DNA from: Elusimicrobia bacterium HGW-Elusimicrobia-2
Lineage (GTDB): Bacteria; CG03
Assembly (NCBI GenBank): GCA_002841685.1
Contig: PHAM01000002.1
Coordinates: 1 to 56,535, forward strand
Length of the DNA: 56,535 nt
Direction of reading: 5' to 3'
Below, piece after piece: positions 16,785 to 26,363 of the stretch. The notes under the pieces were generated by a model, which searched no databases, was not told the origin of the DNA, and saw only the letters and a list, made by a program, of their open reading frames with translations. Numbering within the stretch: the first letter of the stretch is position 1; each line of letters starts with the position of its first letter. The translations under genes were made by a program, and so were the position numbers.

Positions 16785-19268
16785 ATGAATAAAAGTGTAA
16801 AAATGCGTTTTGCCTGTCTGACAGTAGGCGCGGCGTTTTTCATTTTTCATTTTGCTTGTTCCATGCTTCACGCCTACTCCGGTATTCCGTCGTCAGTGAG
16901 TATAAAAGGCGTTTATATAAGCGGTAAAACACCGTCTCATTTGAAGGAAGGCGATGTGGGCTTCTGGGAAGGCGTCGTTTCTTCAATGACCTGGCAGTCA
17001 ACGGGCACTTGCTGGGGAAAGCCGGTGAGTCTGATACCGGGAAACACATACTATTACAAGTATGCGCTTGAATACGGCACCGGCTCTGTGACGACGCGGA
17101 TATGGGAACAAACTAACTTCTGGCATTCGGTTTATGTCGGTTATGAGAATAATGTTTATCTTGACGGCAACTTCACAAAATCAATTCCGGCCTCTTCGGT
17201 TATGGATAACTGGGCGGGGGCTCCCTTCCCCCCGCAGGATCCTGTTGTGGAAGTTGACGACAGCCGCGTAAAAGTTAAATGGACGGTTCCGCATTTCGGA
17301 GGCTTCGGCCTGCTTGACAATAAGGGTTATCTCATTTATCTTTCGACCGACAATATAAACTGGAAAAATTACAACGACACTTCTACGCTGATATCGCCGG
17401 ATGCCGCGCAGGTTGAGATAGAGTCACTAAAAAACAACGCGACTTATTATCTGAGATTAAGATCTGTAGATAAGTACGATTACGCGGATATTGACATAAA
17501 TTCAGAACTCTATCCCGCCTCGTCCGCTGTCCGTACTTTCCGCTGGAATTATTCTCAAACCGTTAAGTTCAGGCCGAATAAGAGGATAAAATGCAGGTTT
17601 GCGCTGACGTATCCGGGACGGAATGAGATTTCCCTGTCGTTGAACGGGGAAAATTACGCCCTTAAAAAGGAAGGGGAATACTACACCTCATGGGTGACGC
17701 TTACGGAAATGGAGACATACAGTTATTCGTACCAAAGTCCGAGCGCGGAAGATCCCTCCGGCGCAAGGCCGGTAAAAATCATTGATATAGACGGCGACGG
17801 AAAGTTCTATGTTTTTGATACATGGGGAGTGAACACGGCGGATTCTCTGCCGGAGGCGATAATCGGCTGGAAAATTGTCGCAAGCACCGGTGATATTAAT
17901 TTTTCATGGAAGAAAAACCCCGAATACGACGATAATGTGACGGTTTACAAGAGCACCGACGGGCTGAATTGGAGTGTTGTTATTTCTACGGGCGGTTCGG
18001 GCTTTTTGTGGAACGTTTCGCTTGCGGGGAAGAAATATTATTTCGCGATAGGTTCTTTTTTACTTCAGTCCGCGCCGCAGGAAGTGGATACATCAACGGC
18101 TTCCGTCGTGAAAATACCGGAGGCGCTTTTTGTAAGCGGAATAGTGGATCAGAAATTTACAGCCGAGCCTTATTCCGATAAGGTAAAAATAACATGCAGC
18201 GCTCCGTTTAAGAATAATGACTCGTTTACCGGTATATACTGGGTTTTAAAATCGACGTATAATCGGAATATCGTTCAGGGGTCGGAGATTGACTGGGAGA
18301 AATATGAATTTGTTGCGAAAAGGAGAGGTTTTTCGCCGGCTGAGGCGCTGAAGTTTTATTCAAAAATTTCGGATATCCCTCTTCAAACATTTTATCTGTG
18401 GAATATGAATATTTTCGGCAATGGCGAAGTTTATTGTTCCAACCCTGATGTATTTGTCACGCCGCAGGAAGTGGATAAAAAAGGAGGTTATTATTGCAAG
18501 ACAGCCAGTATCTTTTTTCCGAAAACGTCGCTTCCCGCGAAAAAGGCATTTTTGACAATATATGACAGAGAAGAGCTCGCCGCGGCAAATAAGTTTAAAG
18601 AACTTTCGGCGAAGATAGAAGCGGCAAATACGCAAGCGGGGCAGATTTCATATCAGCAGGAAATGGCCACTTCTACGATATTTATGTTCAATCTCAGGAA
18701 AATGGACGGTACCTTGCTGGAAGAGGAATTCAGAAGGCCCGTTGAAATAACTCTGCCTTATCCCGCCGGAGCAGACACGGAGAACATCGCCGCTTTTTAT
18801 CTTGACGAGGAATATAATTTTTGGAAGAAGGTACAAATAGGACCGCATTTTGAAAAACCGGAGATAAACAGTTCCAGCGCTACGATTACTTTCAGGACAA
18901 TGCATTTTTCGGTTTTTGCGCTTATGACGGTTGCGGGAGAACCGGATCTTTCAAACGCTGTAATTTATCCCAATCCTTTTAAGCCTTTTGATAAAAAGTT
19001 TGAGACCGGGGCGGTTTACAGCGAGGGGAATAAGTACTCTGGAATTCATTTTACAAAGTTGACTTCAAATACGAAAATAAGGATATTTACTATTGACGGA
19101 GTGCCGGTGAGAGGCGGTTTGCAATCTTCTAACGACGGCAATTGTGTGTGGGATGCCAAAAATGACGATGGAAGAGATGTGTCTTCGGGGCTTTATCTTA
19201 TTCTTGCCGAGGATCCGAACGCGCTTGGCGAAAAGAAATTTATAGGCAAGGCGGCAATAATCCGATGA
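16785..19268 (+). CDS. Secreted FnIII-containing protein with FlgD/Ig-type C-terminal sorting-like domain
   Basis: 827 residues from ATG 16785 (GGAGGA ten bases before; better than 16767). The signal peptide ends near FACSMLHAYS. FnIII-like segments follow (NNATYYLRLRSVDKYDYAD) and a CBM-like stretch. The C-terminal about 85 residues begin with VIYPNPFKP and end KFIGKAAIIR, with TKIRIFTIDG and CVWDAKNDDGRDVSSGLY. This is the FlgD-Ig / type-A CTD pattern of proteins exported with PorV-like partners. The TGA overlaps the ATG of the next gene, a PorV-like protein, which fits. It heads the long array. The substrate is unknown but the context is alpha-glucan use. Confidence 0.85.
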   Translation: MNKSVKMRFACLTVGAAFFIFHFACSMLHAYSGIPSSVSIKGVYISGKTPSHLKEGDVGFWEGVVSSMTWQSTGTCWGKPVSLIPGNTYYYKYALEYGTGSVTTRIWEQTNFWHSVYVGYENNVYLDGNFTKSIPASSVMDNWAGAPFPPQDPVVEVDDSRVKVKWTVPHFGGFGLLDNKGYLIYLSTDNINWKNYNDTSTLISPDAAQVEIESLKNNATYYLRLRSVDKYDYADIDINSELYPASSAVRTFRWNYSQTVKFRPNKRIKCRFALTYPGRNEISLSLNGENYALKKEGEYYTSWVTLTEMETYSYSYQSPSAEDPSGARPVKIIDIDGDGKFYVFDTWGVNTADSLPEAIIGWKIVASTGDINFSWKKNPEYDDNVTVYKSTDGLNWSVVISTGGSGFLWNVSLAGKKYYFAIGSFLLQSAPQEVDTSTASVVKIPEALFVSGIVDQKFTAEPYSDKVKITCSAPFKNNDSFTGIYWVLKSTYNRNIVQGSEIDWEKYEFVAKRRGFSPAEALKFYSKISDIPLQTFYLWNMNIFGNGEVYCSNPDVFVTPQEVDKKGGYYCKTASIFFPKTSLPAKKAFLTIYDREELAAANKFKELSAKIEAANTQAGQISYQQEMATSTIFMFNLRKMDGTLLEEEFRRPVEITLPYPAGADTENIAAFYLDEEYNFWKKVQIGPHFEKPEINSSSATITFRTMHFSVFALMTVAGEPDLSNAVIYPNPFKPFDKKFETGAVYSEGNKYSGIHFTKLTSNTKIRIFTIDGVPVRGGLQSSNDGNCVWDAKNDDGRDVSSGLYLILAEDPNALGEKKFIGKAAIIR

Positions 19269-20257
19269 AAAAGAAAATAGGGACGGAGGTAATTAAATTG
19301 CCAAGAATTCCAATCTTTAGAATTAAATTGAGGTCGTTCACGGAAACAATTTCTTGGATAATTGGCATTTTTATATTTTTAATTACCTCCGTCCCTATTT
19401 TTGGAGCCGGAGAGACGGCGCTTAATTTTTTGAGGATAGGAACTTCCGCTCGCGGCGCCGCGCTTGCCGATTCTCTCGCCGCTGATTATTCTGATTCTTC
19501 GGCGGTGGAATATAATCCCGCCACTCTTTTGACTCTCGAAGGCCGGGAGATTCAGCTGATGCATATAAACCTTTATGCCGATATAGATTATGAATCGCTT
19601 ATTTATGTTGAGCAGTTTGATAAATTTAATCTTGCGCTTTCACTGAACTATCTTCATACAAACGCTCTCCGCACGGTGATAGATACTTCTGATCCATACG
19701 GTTATAAAAATATTGGTAAATTCGTTTTTCAGGATAGATGTTTTGCCGCTACATTTACCCCCCGAAAAGGGATATGGGGAGGGCGGGTGAAATATATAGA
19801 GGAACGAATAGAGGATGAGAAAGCAGGCACTCCCGCTGCCGATTTCGGATTTTTAGTTCCGGGTAAATTATCTTACGGGGCGGCGCTATGCAATATGGGA
19901 CCCGAAATCAAATTTATAGATGTTAAAGAAAAATTACCTCAGACACTGCAGATGGCTGTGAAGCTTAATTTAAAATACATATCCCTTTATTCGGCAGGGA
20001 ATTTTTATATTGACAGAAAAACTTCAGGTGCTTGCGCTATGGAGGCGAATATTATAAATGTTGTATTTCTGCGGGCGGGATATAAGTATATACCAGAGGA
20101 TAACGGGGAATTCCCCGGATTTACATTCGGTATCGGAATTAAGATAAGGGAAATAGGTTTTGATTATGCGTTTATTCCCTTCGGGGAATTCGGCGATACT
20201 CAAAGATTTTCGCTACAGGTGAAATGGGGAAAAAGAAAAGGGGACGGAGGTAATTAA
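19265..20257 (+). CDS. PorV/PorQ-family outer-membrane protein with repeat-derived signal peptide
   Basis: A 330-residue beta-barrel of the PorV/UPF0164 family (N-terminal FLRIGTSARGAALADSLAA and YNPATL motifs, many short amphipathic strands). Family members act at the outer membrane with CTD-bearing exoproteins. The first about 45 residues are encoded by a RAYT-related element (19274-19401): KLPRIPIFRIK then IIGIFIFLITSVPIFGAG. ATG 19265 overlaps the upstream stop. TTG 19298, with GGAGG eight bases before it and matching the transposase start, is a real alternative. The C-terminus also runs into the next element (KGDGGN, stop inside the left arm), past a likely original aromatic end (LQVKW). 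Confidence 0.85.
   Translation: MKKKIGTEVIKLPRIPIFRIKLRSFTETISWIIGIFIFLITSVPIFGAGETALNFLRIGTSARGAALADSLAADYSDSSAVEYNPATLLTLEGREIQLMHINLYADIDYESLIYVEQFDKFNLALSLNYLHTNALRTVIDTSDPYGYKNIGKFVFQDRCFAATFTPRKGIWGGRVKYIEERIEDEKAGTPAADFGFLVPGKLSYGAALCNMGPEIKFIDVKEKLPQTLQMAVKLNLKYISLYSAGNFYIDRKTSGACAMEANIINVVFLRAGYKYIPEDNGEFPGFTFGIGIKIREIGFDYAFIPFGEFGDTQRFSLQVKWGKRKGDGGN
19274..19401. repeat. RAYT-related inverted-repeat element (128 bp) inside the PorV start
   Basis: Arms AAAATAGGGACGGAGGTAAT (19274-) and the complement ending at 19401 are perfect over 24 bases. The left part matches the transposase start (GCCAAGAATTCCAA), and the right part its 3' end (GGATAATTGG then TTAATTACCTCCGTCCC). It looks like an internal deletion of the 28749-29492 unit. 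It supplies a Shine-Dalgarno GGAGG, a TTG codon and a hydrophobic signal segment. Confidence 0.85.
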
Positions 20258-20386
20258 ATTGCCAAAAATTCCAAGAATTATAGAAAAATGGAAGCATGGG
20301 GTTTTGAAGTGAAGCGTTTATTTTCTTTAAAAAATCATTGGATAATTAGTATTCTTGTATTTTTAATTACCTCCGTCCCTATTTTT
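20236..20386. repeat. RAYT-related inverted-repeat element (about 150 bp)
   Basis: Left arm GGGGACGGAGGTAATTAAA (from 20240) and right arm TTTAATTACCTCCGTCCCT (20362-20380). It overlaps the 3' end of the PorV-like gene, giving its last codons and TAA, and encodes the signal segment WIISILVFLITSVPIFGA of the next gene. Confidence 0.85.
20259..20312 (+). CDS. Possible 17-residue leader peptide from the repeat's own start codon
   Basis: TTG 20259 has GGAGG eight bases upstream and continues PKIPRIIEKWKHGVLK to TGA 20310-20312. That stop overlaps GTG 20309, the best start for the next gene, so translation could pass by re-initiation. It is the decayed equivalent of the transposase start (MPRIPR). 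There is no direct evidence that it is translated. Confidence 0.3.
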   Translation: MPKIPRIIEKWKHGVLK

Positions 20387-23300
20387 GGAGCAGGCTGGTA
20401 TTCTTCGCTGATTTTAAAATCGGGAGAGAATATCACGAGTTGTATATCCGGCTTCTCCGGAGTGAGCGTTATTTACGCCGGAGGCGTCTATGGAAGCATT
20501 TACAAAATAGATACATCTTCGGATTCGCCAGTTATGACATATATAACGGGGCTCGGTTCCGAAATTACTGATATGATTTACGAGGACGGTATTATATACG
20601 CCGTTAATAATAAATTGTGGCAAATTGATGCAGAGAGCGGTTTTTCCGTGGTGATAGCTACCAATAACTGCTCATATCAAGCAATTATTGTCTGCGGAGA
20701 TCAATTTTATCTCTCGGACGAATACGGCGTTTTGCGGGAATATAATTCAAGTACCGGAGAAATGACCGAAATCGGTTCTTCGGCTCTTGGTATGACGGAT
20801 ATAGCATATTATAGCGGCGCTGTATTTGCCGTCAGCAGAGACAAATGCCTGTACAGATTTTATAAGAATGCTGGTCAATGGTTACGGGAAAAAATATATA
20901 ATGCCGGAACAAAACTTTATACAATTACTGTTTCTTCTTTTTCCGGCGAGAGCAGGCTTTATATCGGCGGCGCTGATTCGTATCTAAGGGAAATTTATTA
21001 CAAAAACGGCTGGAAAATATTTCCCGTTGATTACACCTCGGGAGGAGTGAACGGTATAGTGACAGCGGATATTACGGGGAGTGATAATATCTATCTTTAT
21101 ACCGACGGAGGAAGCTGGTGGGAATTCTCAAATTCAACTTCCGGATATGTGAAGAAAAATATACTGAATTACGGAGCAGGAATAAATACGGCTTTGTCGG
21201 CGGGGGCGACCCTTTATTTTTTTACCTCGGATAGTTATATGAGTGCGCTGTATTATTCGTCTGTCGCGCTTTCAGGCAAAGGATACAAGCATCAGCCCTC
21301 GGGCAGTCTTGAAATCGGCGGAGCGCCGTTCCCTTACAGAAATCCTGTTTTCCCGCGGAAGGACGAAAAAACAAGTTTTTATTTCACGGATTCGGCAAAA
21401 TCGCTTTCACTTTCGCCCGTGCTTTACTGGAAGCAGAAGAGCTCTTCGTCCTGGCAGACATCGTCATTTGTCTATAAAGAAACGGGCAGCTCTTATTCCG
21501 TTTATTTTACAAGTTGGACTTTTAATTATTCCACGGGGACTGTTATTGATTATTTTATTGCCGCCGGAGGTTATTATATTTTCCGCTCCGGCGAAGATAA
21601 GCTGTCCAATAACTCAAATTATACTTTCGGCATTTCTTCGGCCGCCGCCGCCGCGAAACCGTTTACTTTTATGGTCGCGGGCTTAGGAAATTGTTTTCAT
21701 TATCCCGAAACATCTTTCGGCAATACGGCTTCAATGAGGGGGCCGCGGAATCCTCTGTCCGGGGATGAAATCACTTTTTTCGTAGGCAATCAGGCGTCAG
21801 GTTCGGGGAATTACGGAAATATGAACGGTGGGCAGTTCCATTATCGCGAAAACGGTGTATGGAAAACTTCGCCCATAAACTGGAGTGAAGATATAGGAGA
21901 TTATAAATACTGGAAAACAGTATTAACGTCGACGGGGATGACATCATATTATTTTTCGGTAACTTATGATGATCATAACACTACCTATGTTTATGGTGAT
22001 GACAGTGTTTCCGTGGCGTGCGGCAGTGAGGATGAGGCAAAGGCTTCTCCTTTTACGCTGAATTTTTCCACTGTCGCGTTTAATATAAACCTAACGCCGG
22101 CGGCCACGACTCCTCAGAATTTGCTGATTTATGAAGCCGGCACGTTTATTAAAGCTTATGAAAGCGCCGTAAGTTCTTTCGCAAGCGTGTCGCTTTACAG
22201 CGGCAATTTTGAACTGATTATAAAAGACGGCAATTATCAGACGATTTATGACACTGTTTCATTTTCTTCGGTTTCAAAAACTTATAACCTTTTATATTCG
22301 TCGACGCCGCATTCATTTACGCTCGATGGAAACTGCGAAGGGAATTTTAGCGCGAACGAACTGATAGGGGTTGATTCGCAAAGTGATTCTTCCTGGGGAG
22401 CAAAAAACGATATTTATAATTTGTGGGCCACATTTGATAAGGATAATTTATATCTGGGGCTCAAGGGAGTGCTTGAAAATAATTCCGTTGTTATTTATCT
22501 TGATTGCGGAGATTACCTTGGATCTATAGACGACGCTTCCGCTCTGCCGTGGGCGCAGTCCCGGAATCATAAATTTCCTGACGGTTTCCGGCCGGATTTT
22601 CAGTTTACGTTTTGGGATTTTACAGGGGGGTTTTTTTACAGAATAACTTCCTCAACGACTCTGGATGATGTTACATCGCAGGTTTCTCAGGCGGTTAAAG
22701 GAGGCGGCAGCGGCGAGACGGGTTCCCTTGAAATTAAAATACCTTTTTCTGTAATATACAACGGAATAACGGCATTCGGAATACCCGCCGGCGCGAAATT
22801 AGGCGTTGCCGCCGCTGTGTGCGGAGGAGACGGCACTTCGGCTAAAGACATTATTCCCGATCAGTCCGCGCCTTGCGGCGATACCTTTGACGAATTTTCT
22901 TTTGATAAATGGTTTGTTCTGCCGCTTGATGAAGATATCGACGGCGTTCCTGATACAGGCAGGTATATTGCAGATATAGCGTATTCAACATCCTCCGCGG
23001 CGGCTTCACAGATGGCCGTATCTTCGGGAGAGATAAGCTATAGTAATTTCAACGCGCCGGAATATTTTTACAAAGAGCGTGATATGCCTCTGTCGGTTTA
23101 CAGCGTTGATGCCGACAGCGCCGTTTTGAAATGGAAAAATGCCGCCGAAAGCGTTTATGCTACTTTATATCCGGCGCTTAATGCGTCAACGTTTACATTC
23201 GCGGTGTCTGCGGATTATGTGTTCGGCAGTATTGATTATTATTTTGTCCTCTATAAGGGAACGGAGTCTCTGAATACCGGTGTTTACAACATAGATGTTA

Positions 23301-23968
23301 TGCCTGAAATTGTTTTAACCCCGGGAAGCAGAGAATATTCAACCGGTAAATCTAAAATTATTTTTAAGGAGCCGCTTGAAGACAGCGCAAAACTATTTTT
23401 CCTTGAGCCGGAATCATTAATTACGGATAATATTCTTCCTATTAATCCCGAAATCAATATTTCTACGGATGGTATGCGCTTGCCCGCGGAACTTTATGAA
23501 ATAGAAGGGAATATTCCGCCCGCGTCACTGACTTTGTCTTACTTTGATGATGCGGATGAAGATAAATACGCCGTTTATTTTTATGACGGAAGTAATTGGA
23601 TTTACAAAAACTCGTCGCGTGATATATCCGCCAATACTGTAACTTTTAGCGTAAATCAACACGGGAAAGCCGGTATATTTAAAATAACATCAGCGTCTCT
23701 CGTTTCGGGGAAAAATATTTCGTCCATCAGCAAACCTGTTTTTAATCCCGGTCTCGGAGAGAAGATAGAATTCAATTTCATTCAAACCCCTGCGGTAATT
23801 AAAATTGAGATATTTGATATGAACGGGAGAAAAATAAAGGAGTTGTCGGGGGAATCAAGTTGGGACGGCAGGGATCGGAACAATAACACTGTTCCGGCAG
23901 GAGCATATCTTTATCATCTGGAAACAGATTCCGATGATTTTTGGGGCACCTTAGGCGTATGGAAATAA
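20309..23968 (+). CDS. Large secreted beta-propeller-like protein with DOMON-like and FlgD/Ig C-terminal domains
   Basis: About 1219 residues from GTG 20309 (GGGG seven bases upstream, clean n-region KRLF). ATG 20288 gives 1226 residues but has no ribosome-binding site. The signal peptide ends SVPIFGA and is encoded by the repeat. Residues to about 330 look like a propeller (VIYAGGVYGSIYKID, LYIGGADSYLREIYY). A DOMON/glucodextranase-like domain lies about 670-880 (FTLDGNCEGNF, NDIYNLWATFDKDNLYLGL). The last about 75 residues are a FlgD-Ig tail (FNPGLGEKIEF, IKIEIFDMNGRKIKEL, SWDGRDRNNNTVPAGAYLY). It is probably an exoprotein handled with the adjacent PorV-like genes. Confidence 0.82.
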   Translation: MKRLFSLKNHWIISILVFLITSVPIFGAGWYSSLILKSGENITSCISGFSGVSVIYAGGVYGSIYKIDTSSDSPVMTYITGLGSEITDMIYEDGIIYAVNNKLWQIDAESGFSVVIATNNCSYQAIIVCGDQFYLSDEYGVLREYNSSTGEMTEIGSSALGMTDIAYYSGAVFAVSRDKCLYRFYKNAGQWLREKIYNAGTKLYTITVSSFSGESRLYIGGADSYLREIYYKNGWKIFPVDYTSGGVNGIVTADITGSDNIYLYTDGGSWWEFSNSTSGYVKKNILNYGAGINTALSAGATLYFFTSDSYMSALYYSSVALSGKGYKHQPSGSLEIGGAPFPYRNPVFPRKDEKTSFYFTDSAKSLSLSPVLYWKQKSSSSWQTSSFVYKETGSSYSVYFTSWTFNYSTGTVIDYFIAAGGYYIFRSGEDKLSNNSNYTFGISSAAAAAKPFTFMVAGLGNCFHYPETSFGNTASMRGPRNPLSGDEITFFVGNQASGSGNYGNMNGGQFHYRENGVWKTSPINWSEDIGDYKYWKTVLTSTGMTSYYFSVTYDDHNTTYVYGDDSVSVACGSEDEAKASPFTLNFSTVAFNINLTPAATTPQNLLIYEAGTFIKAYESAVSSFASVSLYSGNFELIIKDGNYQTIYDTVSFSSVSKTYNLLYSSTPHSFTLDGNCEGNFSANELIGVDSQSDSSWGAKNDIYNLWATFDKDNLYLGLKGVLENNSVVIYLDCGDYLGSIDDASALPWAQSRNHKFPDGFRPDFQFTFWDFTGGFFYRITSSTTLDDVTSQVSQAVKGGGSGETGSLEIKIPFSVIYNGITAFGIPAGAKLGVAAAVCGGDGTSAKDIIPDQSAPCGDTFDEFSFDKWFVLPLDEDIDGVPDTGRYIADIAYSTSSAAASQMAVSSGEISYSNFNAPEYFYKERDMPLSVYSVDADSAVLKWKNAAESVYATLYPALNASTFTFAVSADYVFGSIDYYFVLYKGTESLNTGVYNIDVMPEIVLTPGSREYSTGKSKIIFKEPLEDSAKLFFLEPESLITDNILPINPEINISTDGMRLPAELYEIEGNIPPASLTLSYFDDADEDKYAVYFYDGSNWIYKNSSRDISANTVTFSVNQHGKAGIFKITSASLVSGKNISSISKPVFNPGLGEKIEFNFIQTPAVIKIEIFDMNGRKIKELSGESSWDGRDRNNNTVPAGAYLYHLETDSDDFWGTLGVWK

Positions 23969-25332
23969 ACAAAAAAATGGGGACGGAGGTAATTAATTTG
24001 CCAAGAATTCTAATTTTTAGAATTAAATCAAGGCTGTTTGCGGGAGCAATTCCTTGGATAATTGGTTTTTTTATATTTTTAATTACCTCCGTCCCCATTT
24101 TTGCATATTATAGTTTTGTGGATTTGAAGACAAAAAGTTTGGCCGGGTCACTTGTCTCCTCCGCCTATTCCAATCCCGCTTTGATATGCGGAGAGAAGTC
24201 GCCGTCGCTGTATGCGGAATACAGCGATTTATTTTACGGTTTAAATAAACTTGATAATCCTGTCCAGGGATATTATCCTCCCGATGCGGATAAGATGGTG
24301 CTCGCGGCGATTTTTCCGTATAAAAACTATGGTATGGGAGTGAGCCGTAATTTATTGACCACGCCCATACACAAAGAATCAAAAACTTCTTTTCTGCTGG
24401 CAAGGAATCTCAATGACTTGATAATTAGAAGATTTGAGGAAAGTATAGATGTCGCCGCTTCGTTTAACATCTGCTCTTTAGAGTTTTCTCATTTCCCGTA
24501 TGAAAATTATTCCAACTCCGCCACAACATTTTCCTGGGATTTTTTTATCAGTGCCAAATTCACCGACGGTTTTGAATATGGAATGGCTTTTAAAAACCTC
24601 GGCAATACGGATATAGGTTTTAAGGAAAAAGAGCCTTTGCCCCGCGAATTTAATTTTTCGCTGGCTAAAAAAATTTCAAATATCAAACTGATTTTTTCTT
24701 ATATGGATTGTCAGCAAATACCGGATTACGGGTTTGCGGCCGAATATAATATAAAAGGATTGAATATCATGACGGGAATAAATTCAAACTATTTTTCCGC
24801 GGCCGCTCAGTTCCTTCTAAAAGAGCGCATAGAATTTTCATTTGGGGTTTCCGTGCCTTTTGTCGGAGACATAGCTTTTCAGCCCGATATAGCGGTTAAA
24901 TATTATTTCAGTACAGCCGTCGCGCAGGTTGATAAATTAGGTGAAATGAAAATTTATTATAACAGGGCTTATGAAGCCTATGTCGATAAGCGTTTTGAAG
25001 AAGCGATCCAAAATTGGGAACAAGTGCTTAAACTGAATCCGGAGCATATTCTCGCCAAGAAAAATATTGTTAAAGCCCGGGCAGATTCAAAGAAATATTA
25101 TTTTAATTTAGCCACTTACGAATATAAAATGGGCAATTACGAAAAAGCCATAGATTTTTGGCAGAAAGTTCTTGCTATAGATCCTTCTCATGATTTATCA
25201 AAGCAGAAGATAGAGAAGGCGAGAAAGCGCCTTGAATCCGGAGAGAAACTTTTACCGGCGGTTCCGCGGGATTATGAAAAATTAAAGGAAGAGGGCGGCG
25301 ATAAAGCTCCGCGCGTTGAAAATGAGCGTTAA
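23959..25332 (+). CDS. PorV/PorQ-like outer-membrane protein with C-terminal TPR repeats
   Basis: 457 residues from ATG 23959, which overlaps the upstream stop; ATG 23977 and TTG 23998 are in-frame alternatives, the last with GGAGG at eight bases. The first about 45 residues come from the repeat element (INLPRILIFRIK ... FIFLITSVPIFAYY). The middle is a PorV-like barrel (SLAGSLVSSAYSNPAL, MVLAAIFPYKNYGMGVS, EYGMAFKNLGNTDIGF). Residues about 335-435 hold two TPR motifs (AYEAYVDKRFEEAIQNWEQV and ATYEYKMGNYEKAIDFWQKV). A TPR on a barrel suggests a periplasmic protein contact. This is the second PorV-type gene of the array. Confidence 0.82.
   Translation: MEINKKMGTEVINLPRILIFRIKSRLFAGAIPWIIGFFIFLITSVPIFAYYSFVDLKTKSLAGSLVSSAYSNPALICGEKSPSLYAEYSDLFYGLNKLDNPVQGYYPPDADKMVLAAIFPYKNYGMGVSRNLLTTPIHKESKTSFLLARNLNDLIIRRFEESIDVAASFNICSLEFSHFPYENYSNSATTFSWDFFISAKFTDGFEYGMAFKNLGNTDIGFKEKEPLPREFNFSLAKKISNIKLIFSYMDCQQIPDYGFAAEYNIKGLNIMTGINSNYFSAAAQFLLKERIEFSFGVSVPFVGDIAFQPDIAVKYYFSTAVAQVDKLGEMKIYYNRAYEAYVDKRFEEAIQNWEQVLKLNPEHILAKKNIVKARADSKKYYFNLATYEYKMGNYEKAIDFWQKVLAIDPSHDLSKQKIEKARKRLESGEKLLPAVPRDYEKLKEEGGDKAPRVENER
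23973..24102. repeat. RAYT-related inverted-repeat element (130 bp)
   Basis: Arms AAAAATGGGGACGGAGGTAA and its complement TTACCTCCGTCCCCATTTTT, 24 bp in all with TTAA at the inner ends. The left half keeps GGAGG, TTG and CCAAGAATTC. The right half encodes WIIGFFIFLITSVPIFA of the TPR-barrel protein. Confidence 0.85.
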
Positions 25333-26362
25333 TGTAAAAAAAACAATTGATGTTAAGTTGTTGAGCATATATAGATTTTTACTGATTGCTTTCTATTTTT
25401 CATTTTTTATGGCGAGCGCACTTCTTTGCGCGCCGTATCACAGGATTGATATAGACGGGAATCTTGATGAATGGCCGGAGGGGGAAAAGATTGCGAATGA
25501 TATTCACGACGGAGAAGTCATGAATAGAATAGACGCTCTTTACGTCACATGGGATGCGGACAATCTTTACATAGGGGTTAACTATAAACTTGATGACTGC
25601 GGCATGCTGCTTTATCTGGATACTGATTACGGCTTGTCATCCGGCTTTGATGACCTGACAAAAATAGACACATGGAACAAAGGCGCGAAGTTTTCGGCGG
25701 GCGGCTTTCTTCCCGATTTTATGTACGGTTCATGGGACGGTGACGGCGGCAGTTTTTATCAGATTACGAGTTCCCTATCAGCGTCGGGCGTTTCCGCAAA
25801 CTGTAAGACGGATTTCAGTTCGTATGCTCCGGGCACCGAAATATCCATAGGATGGGATACCCTTTTTCCTTCTGGTTTTCCGGCGGGAACAAAAATCGCC
25901 ATGTTTTGCAGTCTGGCCGACGGAACTGCTCTTGCTCTTGACTGCGCGCCGGATAATATTGCGGTTGTGCTTCCTTTAGTGGATACCTGCACGGTGATAA
26001 ACTGTGATTCAAACAGCGATGGTGTGCCGGATAGTTTAAGTTCTTCTAATTTTGAAATTTCCTATGTGCGAATGGCTAAAATATTCTCACCCAATGCGGA
26101 CGGCATAAACGATGATTTGAATATAACTGTCGCACTCACGCAGAGTGCGGATATATATATGAAAGCTTTCAATATTGAAGGAAAAAAAGTGTGGCAAAGC
26201 GCCGGACATTCAGCTGAAGCGGGGGAAACGACGATGACGTGGAACGGCAGGGATTTTTCGGGGGCGATGATTAGAAACGGTGTTTATATTCTGAATATCA
26301 GGGCGGTGAATTCATCGGGTGAAGAAGTGTATAAAAACAAGCCGGTGGCGATAGTCAAATAA
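25322..26362 (+). CDS. Secreted DOMON-like protein with FlgD/Ig C-terminal domain
   Basis: 346 residues. ATG 25322 overlaps the upstream stop, and the earlier TTG 25316 is less likely. The signal peptide ends near MASALLCA. A DOMON/CBM9-like domain (about 40-225) begins YHRIDIDGNLDEWPEG, with ALYVTWDADNLYIGVNY and LLYLDTDYG. It is of the same type as in the propeller protein and both giant proteins. The tail (about 255-346) starts IFSPNADGINDDLNI and contains MTWNGRDFSGAMIRNGVYILNI, a CTD pattern typical of gliding/secretion-associated exoproteins. It may be a carbohydrate-binding surface protein. Confidence 0.82.
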   Translation: MSVNVKKTIDVKLLSIYRFLLIAFYFSFFMASALLCAPYHRIDIDGNLDEWPEGEKIANDIHDGEVMNRIDALYVTWDADNLYIGVNYKLDDCGMLLYLDTDYGLSSGFDDLTKIDTWNKGAKFSAGGFLPDFMYGSWDGDGGSFYQITSSLSASGVSANCKTDFSSYAPGTEISIGWDTLFPSGFPAGTKIAMFCSLADGTALALDCAPDNIAVVLPLVDTCTVINCDSNSDGVPDSLSSSNFEISYVRMAKIFSPNADGINDDLNITVALTQSADIYMKAFNIEGKKVWQSAGHSAEAGETTMTWNGRDFSGAMIRNGVYILNIRAVNSSGEEVYKNKPVAIVK

Positions 26363-26363
26363 A

